Assembly: GCA_019426215.1 (NCBI GenBank) | Contig: CM033402.1 | Location: 1,054,001-1,118,000 of the forward strand | Reading direction: 5' to 3' | DNA: 64,000 bases | Source: Buddleja alternifolia | Lineage: Eukaryota > Streptophyta > Magnoliopsida > Lamiales > Scrophulariaceae | Part shown: positions 35,142-46,421 of the stretch, piece by piece | Layout of the letters: each line of letters starts with the position of its first letter | Position numbering within the stretch: position 1 is the stretch's first letter | Translations under genes and position numbers: made by a program | The notes under the pieces: generated by a model | The model's input: the letters and a program-made list of their open reading frames with translations, nothing else | Told to the model about the DNA's origin: nothing | Database searches by the model: none

Positions 35142-37262
35142 TACTCTGCGCTCAGAATTTTCCGTACGTACAGTGAAATCGAAGCCTTCTTTGCAGTACG
35201 AGTGTTTATATATATATATATATATATGTGTGTATATGTATATGTCTGCGTGTGTATATTATATATATATATATATTGTATTTGGAAGTTTAACGTGTTT
35301 GTGATTATAAGCAAGGAAATGAATTACCAAAAACTGAAAAGACAGTAATTAATGTACTTAAGTGCAAATAATGATTCTTTTTAGGGAATATAATAAAGGT
35401 TATTTTTTGGCGAATCAACAACCTGTCTGCACTGCATTTGCTATTTCTATTTATAATGATAATTTAATATATTCCCTTAAAGCCAAACTTTATATGGCAT
35501 CTAGTGGTCTTGGTCAAAGTGGCCAAAAGATAACAATTCGGGAAAACACTTACCTACACTGGATCTTGGATTCCACCTATACATCTTGTGGATGTAAATA
35601 AGATACGTCACTTAATATATAATTTTGAATTACAAAATAAGTGAAGTGTCCTTTTTAAGTCCACATGGTGTACAAGTGGGGTCCAAGATCCGATGTAGAG
35701 AAATATTTTCCAGTTTGATACTCAATCTGATATTGATCGCTAAAAGCTTGTCTGACTTGGGTTATTAACGCGTAAACTAAGTTTGGACATATATTTTTTG
35801 TGGAATAATTTTTGAAGCAAATAATAAAAAATGACAAAACACATAAAAGTTAAGTTGTTTGAATTTGATTCGTGTATTTAGTTCGACTAAAACTCGTTTA
35901 ATCTAAATACGATTAAGATCAATAATAAATTTTAAAACTCAATAATAAATTAAATACTTGAGGAATACCTTATTCGAGTTAACTCAATTCACTCGCAACG
36001 TATTGGTCATTAGTCCTTACCTTTTACGTTTTCTCCTTTACTTTTTCATTTTCCTCTTGGAGAATATAAATAGTTAAATAATTTTCTACATGTGATAGTT
36101 AAGCGGTCTTAGTACTATTTAATCAACGTGAATGTGATTTGATTAGCTATTTTCAAGCTAAGACATATAGACTAGCTAGAGATTGTTTAGTTGCAAATGT
36201 GTAGCTACTTATTTTGCTTTAAACACTGCAAGTGCTCCTAATCCGAAAAATTCTTATTTTGCAACTGAGGATACATCAAATGGTTCATATTATATCACGT
36301 GTACGTATAATATTATGTCATTGTTGATGTAACATAAAACCTTTAGGTGTTCAACACCAAATTTAGAGAAGAATTTTCCTTCTAATCCTATCAAACCATA
36401 CTGAAATCATGTGCAACCTATCCAAAACTCTTACAAATTGATAAAATGATTCTTAGAGAGTTCTATGATTCTGAATCTTAATCTGATGTAATTATTGTAA
36501 ATCTTAATATATAGATTGTCACATACTCACAACGGTCCGACACTTAAAATATGAAAAGCTACTAAATTATATTGGAGCTCCCAACATTCTATTGTTATTC
36601 TGTTAATATAATCACAATCATTAATGCCGTAAAATAGACCATACATTAATAACTATAATTATCTCACAACTTGAAATTCTGAGACTACTTACAAATAGAT
36701 CCTAAAATGGACCCATTTGGTCAAAGAAACAATAGGCAATCAAAGAAAGAGTTCTAATGGAATATGTTTAACATTGAATATAACCCTTCATGGCAATTGT
36801 TTCTTTCCCTATTTTGGCTGAATACACAAACAAACAACTTAGGACAGTGACAAAATGGGATCTAATAATAACCAAATTGTTCTTTTGTACTGCTTTTCAT
36901 TTTTCATTTCCTTTTTTGCTTTTGTTCATGAAAAAATATGTTACACGAAATGGAAGCAACATGTTAACGAGCTCTACATGACTGAGCTTTCAAAACATAG
37001 CAAATGTAAACCCAAATTACCGAGTCAAATTCACCAATTTACACAACGCCCTTCTCACCAATTGAATATTTCTATATACAATACTATACAAATAACACAG
37101 AGTGGGGGAGGGAGAGGGAGAGGGAGAGAGAATAAGTTATCCCGTATGTGGTATTGTGCTCACATCGGTTAACAATCTATACGGGCGCCAGTATTTACTC
37201 TGTACAACTGGATTGAATTTAGAATGTCAATGTATCTGTCATATCTTTGCGCACAAGACAAT
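35142..37262. other. Intergenic between AHP and ATG18g
   Basis: Upstream of AHP are (TA)n/(TG)n tracts at 35209-35275. A hairpin MITE lies at 35540-35711 and a TCGA-rich dispersed repeat copy at 35715-36000. From 36000 to 36780 nothing is recognised. The 3' UTR of ATG18g probably covers part of 36800-37262, with a GGGAGAGGGA microsatellite at 37104-37130. Confidence 0.5.
35540..35711. mobile_element. Hairpin MITE, about 172 bp
   Basis: The left arm (GGGAAAACACTTACCTACAC, GGATCTTGGATTCCAC) pairs with the right arm (GTGGGGTCCAAGATCC, GATGTAGAGAAATATTTTCC). A related hairpin lies at 45400-45585. No clear target duplication. Confidence 0.6.
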
Positions 37263-40200
37263 TTAACCTGCAAAGTTACAAAAAAAGGCACATTATTTTA
37301 CGACATAAAAAAATTAATAACGACATTGGAAAATAACCGAAACTAAGTGCCAATAAGTGAAAATTGATCATCACGCCCTTGCTTCAAAGAAACTCCCCTA
37401 TTGAACCAAGTTATGCAATAATCAACTAATCATAATTCATATTAAAATTGACAAGTGTAATAACAAGTGTCTGGTGATTGGGAACTCTCCTAGGAGAGCA
37501 CACCAGTTATATGTCAACAAAATTCACTTTCCATATGATTGCTTTTGTTCAGCCAAAGCCGGTCAGAGTTGGAATCAGATACCTACCTTCTTCAGAGAAA
37601 TCAAACATTCCACCAATCCATCCTTCCTCATCAGGTTTTTCCTCATGAGTACTCCCGCCCGTGTCCACCTCACAAGTTACACCTTCAGTAGACTTACGGG
37701 GCTCATGGATCTCTGGTTTGTTACAGTAGCCTTCTTTGAAGAACAGCCCAAAATCTACAGTTTTCTCTGTTCCTGAAGGCATAAGAATGTAAACATTCAA
37801 TGAGTGAATCTCTGGTCATAATGGTTTTAAACCTATGGTCCATTAATGAATCCTTGAGAATCGTACTCTCTTTTCCCTTTTTTAAATCTCTCGCAGAATG
37901 GTTAATAAGCATTGGAAATCTATCAAAATTTGTTTAATCCAAATCAAAAAAATTCTCGATATGCGTGATGATTCTGATGAAAATGTGACGAGAACGACTT
38001 ATGGCCCTAGCAATACATAATAGTTGTATCGTTTTAATCAAATGAACATTTGTGGAGGAGACCTTTTCCTGTCAATTAGTCAACATAAAGGCAATACACA
38101 ATTAAAACACTCACAATCTCAGCAGAAGAAATTGTCATCCGAGAGCGGTTTCGTATCTATGGCACTACTACCATTCACATTTATCGGTTGGGTGGGGGGT
38201 GGGGGGGGGGGGGGGGAGGAAGCAGCTCATAGGTATATAAGCGTAAAAGCATTGATAAAGATATACATCTTACCTCCTTCAGAGCTTTCAGTAGAACTAA
38301 ATGATGGTGGATTTGAATGACAAATAATACTAGCTTCATCATTGGTCTTTTCTCTAGCTTGGCAATTATCAGGGGAAGCACTAGGATATTTTTCTTCAGG
38401 AGGTATCGATCTGCATATAACCACCAAGTAATTCAAATATCAGTATGCAGAAGCCAATACGAAACTCAGTGGCGATCACCTTGATTGACCAAAGAAAATC
38501 AATTTACCAACCGGTTCCAGAATGTGCACTAAAAGTACAAGTGAAGAGTAAAACAAACAAACAAGATTTAGCCTAGAATAAGGTACTCACCGGTCATTCC
38601 AGCCAGATCTCGCTCTGGGGAAATGGTCAAATATTGGCAACAAATCTTTGTGTCTTATTTCCACTTCATGTGAAGAAGCCATCTCAATTTCGAACTCCCC
38701 GCCAGGATAACCTTCTGCTCTTAGAGGTCCCATAACATGGAAATGTACCTAGGTGAACAATGCATATTTAGTTAGAGGAAAACCACCATAAAACACGAAT
38801 ACTCCAGTAATCTAAGTACAAATACCTTCGACTTTTGCCACAGGGGTATTCTACAGGAGTTTATTTGCACTTCAGTGTTGGACAGATACCAGTGTAATCT
38901 TTCTGGGGACATCAGTGAATCACTCTTAACCAGTTTCTTTTCTCCAGTACTCAAATTCTCCTGGGAAACCTTTTTGGCCTCATCATCAATCTCGGTATCA
39001 TTATGCCGATCAAAGATGCTCCCAGAAATACATTCTTCCCTCTCCAGATTATCCAATCTTCTGCAGACGTCCCACCATTGCACAGGTTCCGCTTTCACCC
39101 TTAACTCCTCATTTTGTGGGTTTACTTGTAGAACTGACCAAGGTTCAATTCTACTCTCACTCAGTTCAAGCCCCCTTGATGAATGAATTTCATGTTGAAC
39201 CACAAAGCCTGATGGTGTATAAACTAAGACATGCTCCAGTGAATTAGCACTCGAGTGAACATCTAGTGAAGCAGCGGGGTTCGAATTATGAAAAATGGCA
39301 GCGACAGCCCCAGAGGGCATCCACATCTTTCCCACCATTGAAGCAGCTGCAGAACTTACTGAATTAAGCAAACCTGAATCGTTGGATTTTATCCGGCAAC
39401 TCACGGATAGGGTGCAAGGAGGTGGAGGCAACGGATTTTCATCATTTACGGTGAAAGATGAAGTAGACCACCATGGAGTAGTTGAAGCTAAAAACAGAGA
39501 GGTACCTTGCCCACGAGTACGTAGAGCTTGAAAACCATCATCACTCCCAAAGGGGGACAGTACAAAGATATGGCAAGTTCCTTTAGATGAAACAATAGCA
39601 ATCCACTGACTATAAGGACTAAAGCAGATATCTTGGATAATCTGTTGAATAGAACAGAAAAAAGGGGGGCAAGAATTCACGAAAACTTAATACCTTCTGT
39701 AAAGAGAAGATGTGATTACAAGAATAAACAACAAATAGTACCGTCCATATACTTACTGCAGTGGTTATACCACGATAAAGCTTGTAAAGATGCACATACG
39801 ACGTGCTCCAATCACTACAGCTTGACCCACTACATGTATGAGAAGCCATGATCCGAAAGATATTTATGTTGTTACCATGTACCGAGGCAGTAACCAGAAG
39901 GGTGCCACTTGGATCAAAACACAAAGCAGATATAGGACTTGTATGAGCCCTAAATTGTGATATAACCTCCGAGGAAATAATGTCCTTCACGCAGACCTGC
40001 AATCGACAAATGCAATAAGAAACGGAAATATATAGTTTGACTCGTTCAAAACTTCATAACGTATCACGTGAAGGGAACACTTTAAATTACCAAAATGAAT
40101 AAAATATTAACATTACCACCGACTCACACTTACCAGTCCGGCATTCTCTGGTTCAGATGCTGCTAGTTTGCCAGTTTTCCAGCCAGGGGAACTAGCACCA

Positions 40201-42654
40201 TCAGGAAGCAGCTCTGGATAGTACTTCGATAATTTTTTGTATCCCATGTCACCTAGGCTAATTATTCCAGAAGCTAAGTGTTTGCTGGATTCAACAGCAT
40301 AACGAGCCATCAGAGTGCCACTGCCTGGATATGTTGATGGACCAACACTAGAGGCAAGGTTCTTTGGGTTCACCCGACTCGTAGTTAACAGAAATGGGCG
40401 ATTAGGAGGATAAGCTAACCACCTTGGCCCCACAGCCATTGGACCATACCCCGTGTTGATTCCAACTGTTCCTTGCTCTCCAATTCGGGGAACAGGATAG
40501 GTAACAACAATGAATTTCTTCTCAAGAGTACGTGTGTCGAAGCAGTATACCTACTCAACAAATAAAGAACCAATCATCTTCGATACGTTTAGTTTCAAAA
40601 GAAATCTTATTCTAAGGTATCAATTAGCTGTACTCAAGAACAAGCAAATTAATGCTAAAAACCTACCTAATAAATACATAAACAATCACCACTCTCATCT
40701 ACTCATACAGGATCTCATTCTGACATAGTATACAATAAACAGTCCGTGTAAGTAAATTAAGTTATTTTTCCTTCAGAATCAGGGCATTCAAACTTTGTCT
40801 TCGTTTTTAGGCAGATAGTATAATTCCAAAACAAACATTCACCTTGCCACCGCAAAGGAGGCAAAATTGCAAAACAGAAGGAAGAAGAGACCAAAAAATG
40901 GATGGATTACAACCAAGAAATGCAGAGTAAGGATTAAGAAAAAAATAATACAAGCCAACTAGTCTATTTACGTGCGCCACTAATTTGTAGCCCTTGTTTA
41001 GATAAAGGAAATGTTTACATGATTATACCTATTGTCTCTTTCTTTCTTTCTTCTCTCTTTTTCTTTTTTTCTTTGTGACTTGAGATATCTCTTATCAATG
41101 AATATCATATCAAAGGATACTTACTTGTTCTTCAAGACCAATAGCTACTATCCGAGGGCTGCATCTAACCATAAATACTGTAGATTTAAAGTCGATAACC
41201 TTCACATATTCATTTGATTTCATAGAGTAAAATCTAACAGTGGTAGGGGGCTCAAGGCAGCTCCCAAGTGATGGCTCAGCACAACCATATCTGACAGGCC
41301 CCTGTCCAGTTTTCTGAAGCAGGGTAATGCTTTGGTCCTCATCTCCCCCAACAACAACCAATATAGGATGTGATGAATTGAAGTTTTCAGCACCATCAGA
41401 GTTTGCAGGAGCTGGAAGCATCTGTAAGAAGGTAACTGGTCCATTACGCCTGGAAACCAATTCACTTAAACCAGAGGCATCCTCAACATCAAAGACTTGA
41501 AAACCCTTCAGATAACCAAGTAATAGGACAAGTCTTACGGTAGTTGGACTAAGCTCTAATTTGTCAAATCCAGCCCATAGTACCTGATTAACACAAAGGA
41601 TCAGGTTTATATCAAGTACAAAAGCACCCTGAATGCCTGACTAGCAACATGTTTACATCAAATAAGCAACACAGAAGGCTCCTCAACCTAAGGCTCCTCA
41701 ACCTGACTCGAAACTTTTACCACAAGATGAAAGCAATAATTAAGTGTTAACGTTGCTACTATTAATAAGAACAGTAGGAATAAAATAAAAGGCTGTAAAG
41801 AATATTCACATCAATCGCCCAGATAAACAGTAAACAACTACTACATTTCCCGTTATAATGCAAAACTTCCTGCAACAGTATTAGTCCGATCATTTATTGG
41901 CAATGATTGAAAAAATAATTCCACATCACTCTAGGACAAAATAACTAAAACCGCATTCCCGTGATTCTTCCTAAAATAAAGAGATGGTGAAGAATGATGG
42001 CACTGTCACTGAGTTATGAAGCTGAAGGATGGATTGGTTTCATGTTTGACTGACTAATTTTTGCAATCATTAGCATGAGCATCTTCGACACAATTCTTCC
42101 AAGTTATATAATCAAAATCATACAACTGAATATTTCTCTATTTAGCCGCTGCAATTTGATTCTGAATCATATAGGAAAACAATGCTTCTTCGACACAATT
42201 CTTCCAAGTTAAATAATCAAAATCATATAATTTAACATTTTCTCTAGTTAGCCGCTGCAATTCGATTCAAAATCATATGGGAAAACAATGCTTCTTTGAC
42301 ACAATTCTTCCAAGTTATACAATCAAAATCATATAATTAAATATTTTCTCTAGTTAGCCGCTGCAATTCGATTCAAAATCATATAGGGAAACACTAAAGT
42401 CAAAAACAGCAGTTAAACGAACTATTAGGAAATACAAAAACAACTATAGATAATACAATACACTACAAAAAACAGATTCAAATATCAACCTGCTCTTTCC
42501 GATCGTCTCCGGTGGAAGAGATGGAGGCGGCGACGGACGCGCCGGCGGAGCGCACGACGGTGCTAGCATTCGTCGATACCGTTTTGACACAAGACGAAAT
42601 AATTCTCAAAGAATTAGGTAACAATCTGCCGTTCTTCCCCTTGCTTTTCCTCAT
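37263..42654 (-). CDS. ATG18G: Autophagy-related protein 18g (PROPPIN with BCAS3 domain)
   Basis: A beta-propeller phosphoinositide-binding autophagy protein, cytosolic or on phagophore membranes. Nine coding exons on the minus strand: 42654-42490, 41583-41125, 40550-40134, 39996-39757, 39641-38826, 38748-38591, 38410-38274, 37772-37587 and 37267-37263, giving 860 aa. Exon 1 encodes the family start (MRKSKGKNGRLLPNSLRI, STNASTVVRSAGASVAASIS). Exons 2-5 carry the WD40 propeller, including ISALCFDPSGTLLVTASVHG and, where yeast Atg18 has FRRG, the divergent LYRGITTA. Exons 5-8 hold the BCAS3-type region (EPWSVLQVNPQNEEL, PVQWWDVCRRLDN). The end is GGMFDFSEEG. The last coding exon is only 5 nt, completing Gly and giving TAA; retaining that intron would add 12 residues before a stop. 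Intron 1 holds a 105-bp tandem repeat and intron 7 a poly-G tract. Arabidopsis ATG18g is about 100 aa longer. Confidence 0.93.
38185..38219. repeat. Poly-G tract in an ATG18g intron
   Basis: Plus-strand sequence GTGGGG, TGGGGGG and a long unbroken G run (poly-C in the transcript) in the intron between coding exons 7 and 8, about 55 bp from the exon 7 donor. Confidence 0.9.
42083..42395. repeat. Three-copy 105-bp tandem repeat in ATG18g intron 1
   Basis: The unit, starting CAATTCTTCCAAGTTA and containing AATCAAAATCAT, TAGCCGCTGCAATT and a final AAACAATGCTTCTT, repeats with starts at 42091, 42196 and 42302 (periods 105 and 106). Copies two and three are more alike than copy one. Confidence 0.9.
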
Positions 42655-43146
42655 TTTTATTTTACTTCCTCACCGGTAACTTCCGATTCTACTCCACCGC
42701 CGTCGTGCACCGCCGCACTGGCCGACGTGTCACCGGTACCGCCGTCAATCATCAAAATCTTCGATCGCCGGAGAAATGACGACACCGCCGCGAAACAGTT
42801 GCAATAGTTTGCGATTTGTTTTTCCTAATTTTGTGAAAAAATAAAAAAATTGTGAGTTTTGGTTTTGGAGTTTGACTTGAAGCAAATGCTACTTCTGGAT
42901 TCTCAATATATATATATATATATAGCCGCACGCGATCTCCTCCGCATTTTGCAGTGTAACCAAATCTAATAATATATCCTAAATCTATTTTATTTTATTT
43001 TGAAAAAAAAAATCACCTTTTATTTTGATTTATCATTTAGATCAATTAATTGTTTGATTGTTATTCAATATTGTTCAATTTAATTGATCGATTAATTGTT
43101 TGGTTAGTTTTATTAATAATAATATTTATTTATTTGGATATATTTA

Positions 43147-43545
43147 GGGTGAGTTTGGCAGTTTGCTGGAGAAATATATGATAGATTGAGTCCAATAATC
43201 TTATTATTTAATATCTATCTCTTTCACAATAAAGTATATTGTGTGCAGTCGCATACACACTTGCGTGAAAAAAATAAACACATAATACACACTCAAATTA
43301 TTGAACTCGGTCTGATATAGAATTACCCGAGTTTAACCTAACTTTTGAATAATTGATTATGAGATAATTAATTCTTGTAAAATTGATTATGACAAAAGTT
43401 AGGACTTCTCGTTTCTCCAAAACGGGGTCTCATAACACAAAAATATCCAAAATATATTATAGAAAAGGGGGATAAACAATCATCAAAATTGTGTTTGGAT
43501 TCCAAACACAAATTTTAGCTTTTTAAACGTGGGCCAAACGCTCCC
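43147..43545. mobile_element. Harbinger-like MITE, 399 bp, TTA target duplication
   Basis: Ends GGGTGAGTTTGGCAG and the complement GGGAGCGTTTGGCCC are an imperfect inverted repeat. TTA flanks both ends (43144-43146 and 43546-43548). It contains a copy of the hairpin MITE also present in the AHP intron. Confidence 0.65.
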
Positions 43546-43563
43546 TTAGTGGATTGTATTCTT

Positions 43564-44474
43564 TAGGGGTGCACACGGTTCGACTTTTGCGGTATTTTTA
43601 TAAAATTTATACCATATCAATAGTTACGATTTTGGGACAACTAATACCAAAATTAGACTTTTTGAAACCGGTACCATTGTATACGGTATGGTACGGTACG
43701 GTTTTTCGGTATTTTCACTATAAATTACATAATAAAATTAAAAAATAATTACAAAACCAAATTATCACAACAATTAAGCAATCACGATAATAATTAACAC
43801 AATTACATAATCCGAAACTTCATAAATTATCAAAAAAAATTAGCAAAAAATTAATATTGTTGCAAGAAGTAAAATGAAAAAAAACATGCAGTTTTCGATT
43901 ACTTAGAAAGAAAATGAAAAGTTCATACCATACTAATAATAGGTTTAGATTTTATGCGGGAGAACTTGACAAACTTTTGAAGTGAGTTCTATGACAGTGT
44001 GTTCTGTCTTAAGGCTCAAATAGTGACATAATCAAACTCAAATTCTTAATATTAATATTCTAATCTTAGAGGTTAGGTTTTCAAATAACTCTAGAGAATA
44101 ATTTTAATCTCTCTTTTAACTAATTCCCAAATTTAATAGAGTTAATTTTTATATTTCTAAAAATAACATGCATCACCACACAAGTTTTGGTAATATATTG
44201 ATTTCTAGTATATTTGTATCTCTAAGTTCTAAAAAATTCCTTCAATAGAATCACTATATATTATACAAATAAAATAAATAATTATAACTAGTATATATAT
44301 GGTACGGTATAGTTTTTTACCGGTACGAATTTTCTGAAATCAAAACCATACCAAAATAGCTGGTACGGTACAAGATCGTACCAAAACCTATAAATTTTAG
44401 AAAAAAAACCAATATTACGGTACGGTGCGGTGCGGTCGGTATGGTGCGGTTTTGAAAAACCATGAACACCCCTA
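43564..44474. mobile_element. Non-autonomous hAT element, 911 bp, perfect 8-bp target duplication
   Basis: Termini TAGGGGTGCACACGG and TGAACACCCCTA are inverted repeats of the TAGGGGTG hAT type. GTATTCTT is exact on both sides (43556-43563 and 44475-44482). Sub-terminal regions carry many GGTACGGT/GGTGCGGT repeats in opposite orientation at the two ends (around 43680-43705 and 44340-44455), like the short sub-terminal motifs bound by hAT transposases. There is no transposase ORF. Confidence 0.9.
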
Positions 44475-44893
44475 GTATTCTTGCTTGACAAGTAAAAAAC
44501 AAATGTATTAACCAAAATAAGATTTGAACACTTATAAATGATACCTAATCACATCTTATAAAAGTAATTTATGAGCAATTGAGGTTTGATGTAAACCTCC
44601 AGTCAAAAGTTTAATAATACTAATTTGATTTACTTGAAAATCTATGAATTTTCCCTTTCTACTCGACTATATTATAGCCACTTGAGTTGATTTATTCTCA
44701 CAAGTATTTATGGCATAGTGAATTTGAACATATTATAGTCAAAAGTATTTGAGGACGTGGTACAATTGCTAATTTGTTCTATTTAGTTTATCCACATTTT
44801 AAAATATTAAAATCATTCGAGTTTCAAAAAATCTTAATGGGGAAATTTCACATTACCTAACCCTTATTTTTGTTCTGGGTCGACCTATTATTT

Positions 44894-45089
44894 TTCTTTT
44901 TTTGGTGTGTATCAAGGGTTTTCCCCAATCGGACGCCGGATACTATTTCTTTCGAGGTGTAGAGATCAGTCCGAAGTGAATTTTACCTCTCCCAACAAAG
45001 CCTTTTCCATACACACTGTCAGGAATCGAACCCTGTACAAATGTTTAAGGAACCCAACTATCTATCAACTGTGCTGAACCTTGTTGGTA
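44894..45089 (-). mobile_element. tRNA-derived SINE, perfect 15-bp target duplication
   Basis: On the minus strand it begins CTACCAACAAGGTTCAGCAC (A-box region), has the B box GGGTTCGATTCC (complement of 45022-45033), and ends in an A-rich tail (T-rich 44894-44904). GTCGACCTATTATTT is exact on both sides (44879-44893 and 45090-45104). It shares only the SINE layout with the element at 29298-29498, so it is a second family. Confidence 0.87.
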
Positions 45090-45104
45090 GTCGACCTATT
45101 ATTT

Positions 45105-46421
45105 CACTTAGAGAAAAATATGACAAAAAATGAACATCAACTACAATTTTTAAAATCGTTATAATTATCTAGGTTTCGTTTTTCATATTGTTATCTAAAT
45201 TGATGGTACTATCTAAACATTTGGTTATTAATTTGACATATCATTGTGCTATACTGCTATGTCATAATAAACAACTTTAAAACGACATTTCGTGACTTAA
45301 AAGTTGACGTAAAATTTCTTAAGCCGTGTAGCAATAGATGTATGCAAGGACAAGTAAACTTGAAATGGTGCTATTTTAATTAAACATATTTTTGGGGAAG
45401 GGAAAAAGGGGAAATACTTGTATAGATCGGGTTTTGGGCCCAAATCATGCATTCTGTAGCAGGAAAAGAGACGCATCACATATCACTTATTTTTTAATTA
45501 AAAAACATGTGATGTGTTTTTTCCTTAGCCACAGGGTGCATGGATGCGGCCCAAGACCCGGTCTATACAATTATTTTTCGGGAAAAAACATAGTATATTA
45601 GGTATTTGGGTAGCTAGATCCCTTTGGCAATCAAGAAAGAAGGACTCTTTGAGGTCCCTATCAGCATTTTTATTTTGTGTATTTCTAGCCTATGGTTATG
45701 TTACATCAATAAGGTTCAAATTTGGAAATCAAATTTAAAACTTGAGATTCTTGTGAGATGAATAAAAGTTTAAAAAAGAATATTGAGGTTGATGCTGATG
45801 TTTCATGTTTAATCCCATAATTTTCTATGTTCGTGTAATTTCCTGCTTTATGGATGGTCGTGTTGTTCCGAGACTCAAAGTATCAGAAGCTCGTAAGAAT
45901 ATCCCAATTATACAATTGATTCATATGGGGTTTGGGGAGGTGGACTATTGATTTAATCACAATCAGTAATCTGTAAGAATCCCCCACAGATGATTGAACT
46001 TGTCTGGGGACCCGGAGTCATGGAAGCGCCTAAAAAGGATCCTCTTGTTAAACTAAATCTCAGGGAGTCTCAAAACTTGAGATCCCGGTATAATCACGAC
46101 CATTTGATATCAAAAATCCACATATATCCTACTATATGGATAATTGAACTTGTACCATGGGCAAAATCATAAGAGACCTTGCTAACAACCCAATTACGTG
46201 CAACTTTGCACGAGAAATATATAATCTTTTAACTTAAAAAATAAAGATATAAGAATAATGTAATGGTAAATCTTGATGTATCTAATCTATTTTCTTCCTC
46301 TTTTTTGTGTTCTAGCTGCAGTTTCATACTTGGTACTAATTGAGCTAAAAACATTAAACTTATGCTTCACATAACAGTATGAAGTACTGAAAAAAATCTA
46401 CAGTCCAGAACAGGATATTTC
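45105..46421. other. Intergenic, with one hairpin MITE
   Basis: A hairpin at about 45400-45585 pairs TATAGATCGGGTTTTGGGCC with GGCCCAAGACCCGGTCTATA and has a perfect inner palindrome around AAAAACATGTGATG. No gene is seen. The part next to 46421 is the 3' UTR side of the kinase gene. Confidence 0.5.
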
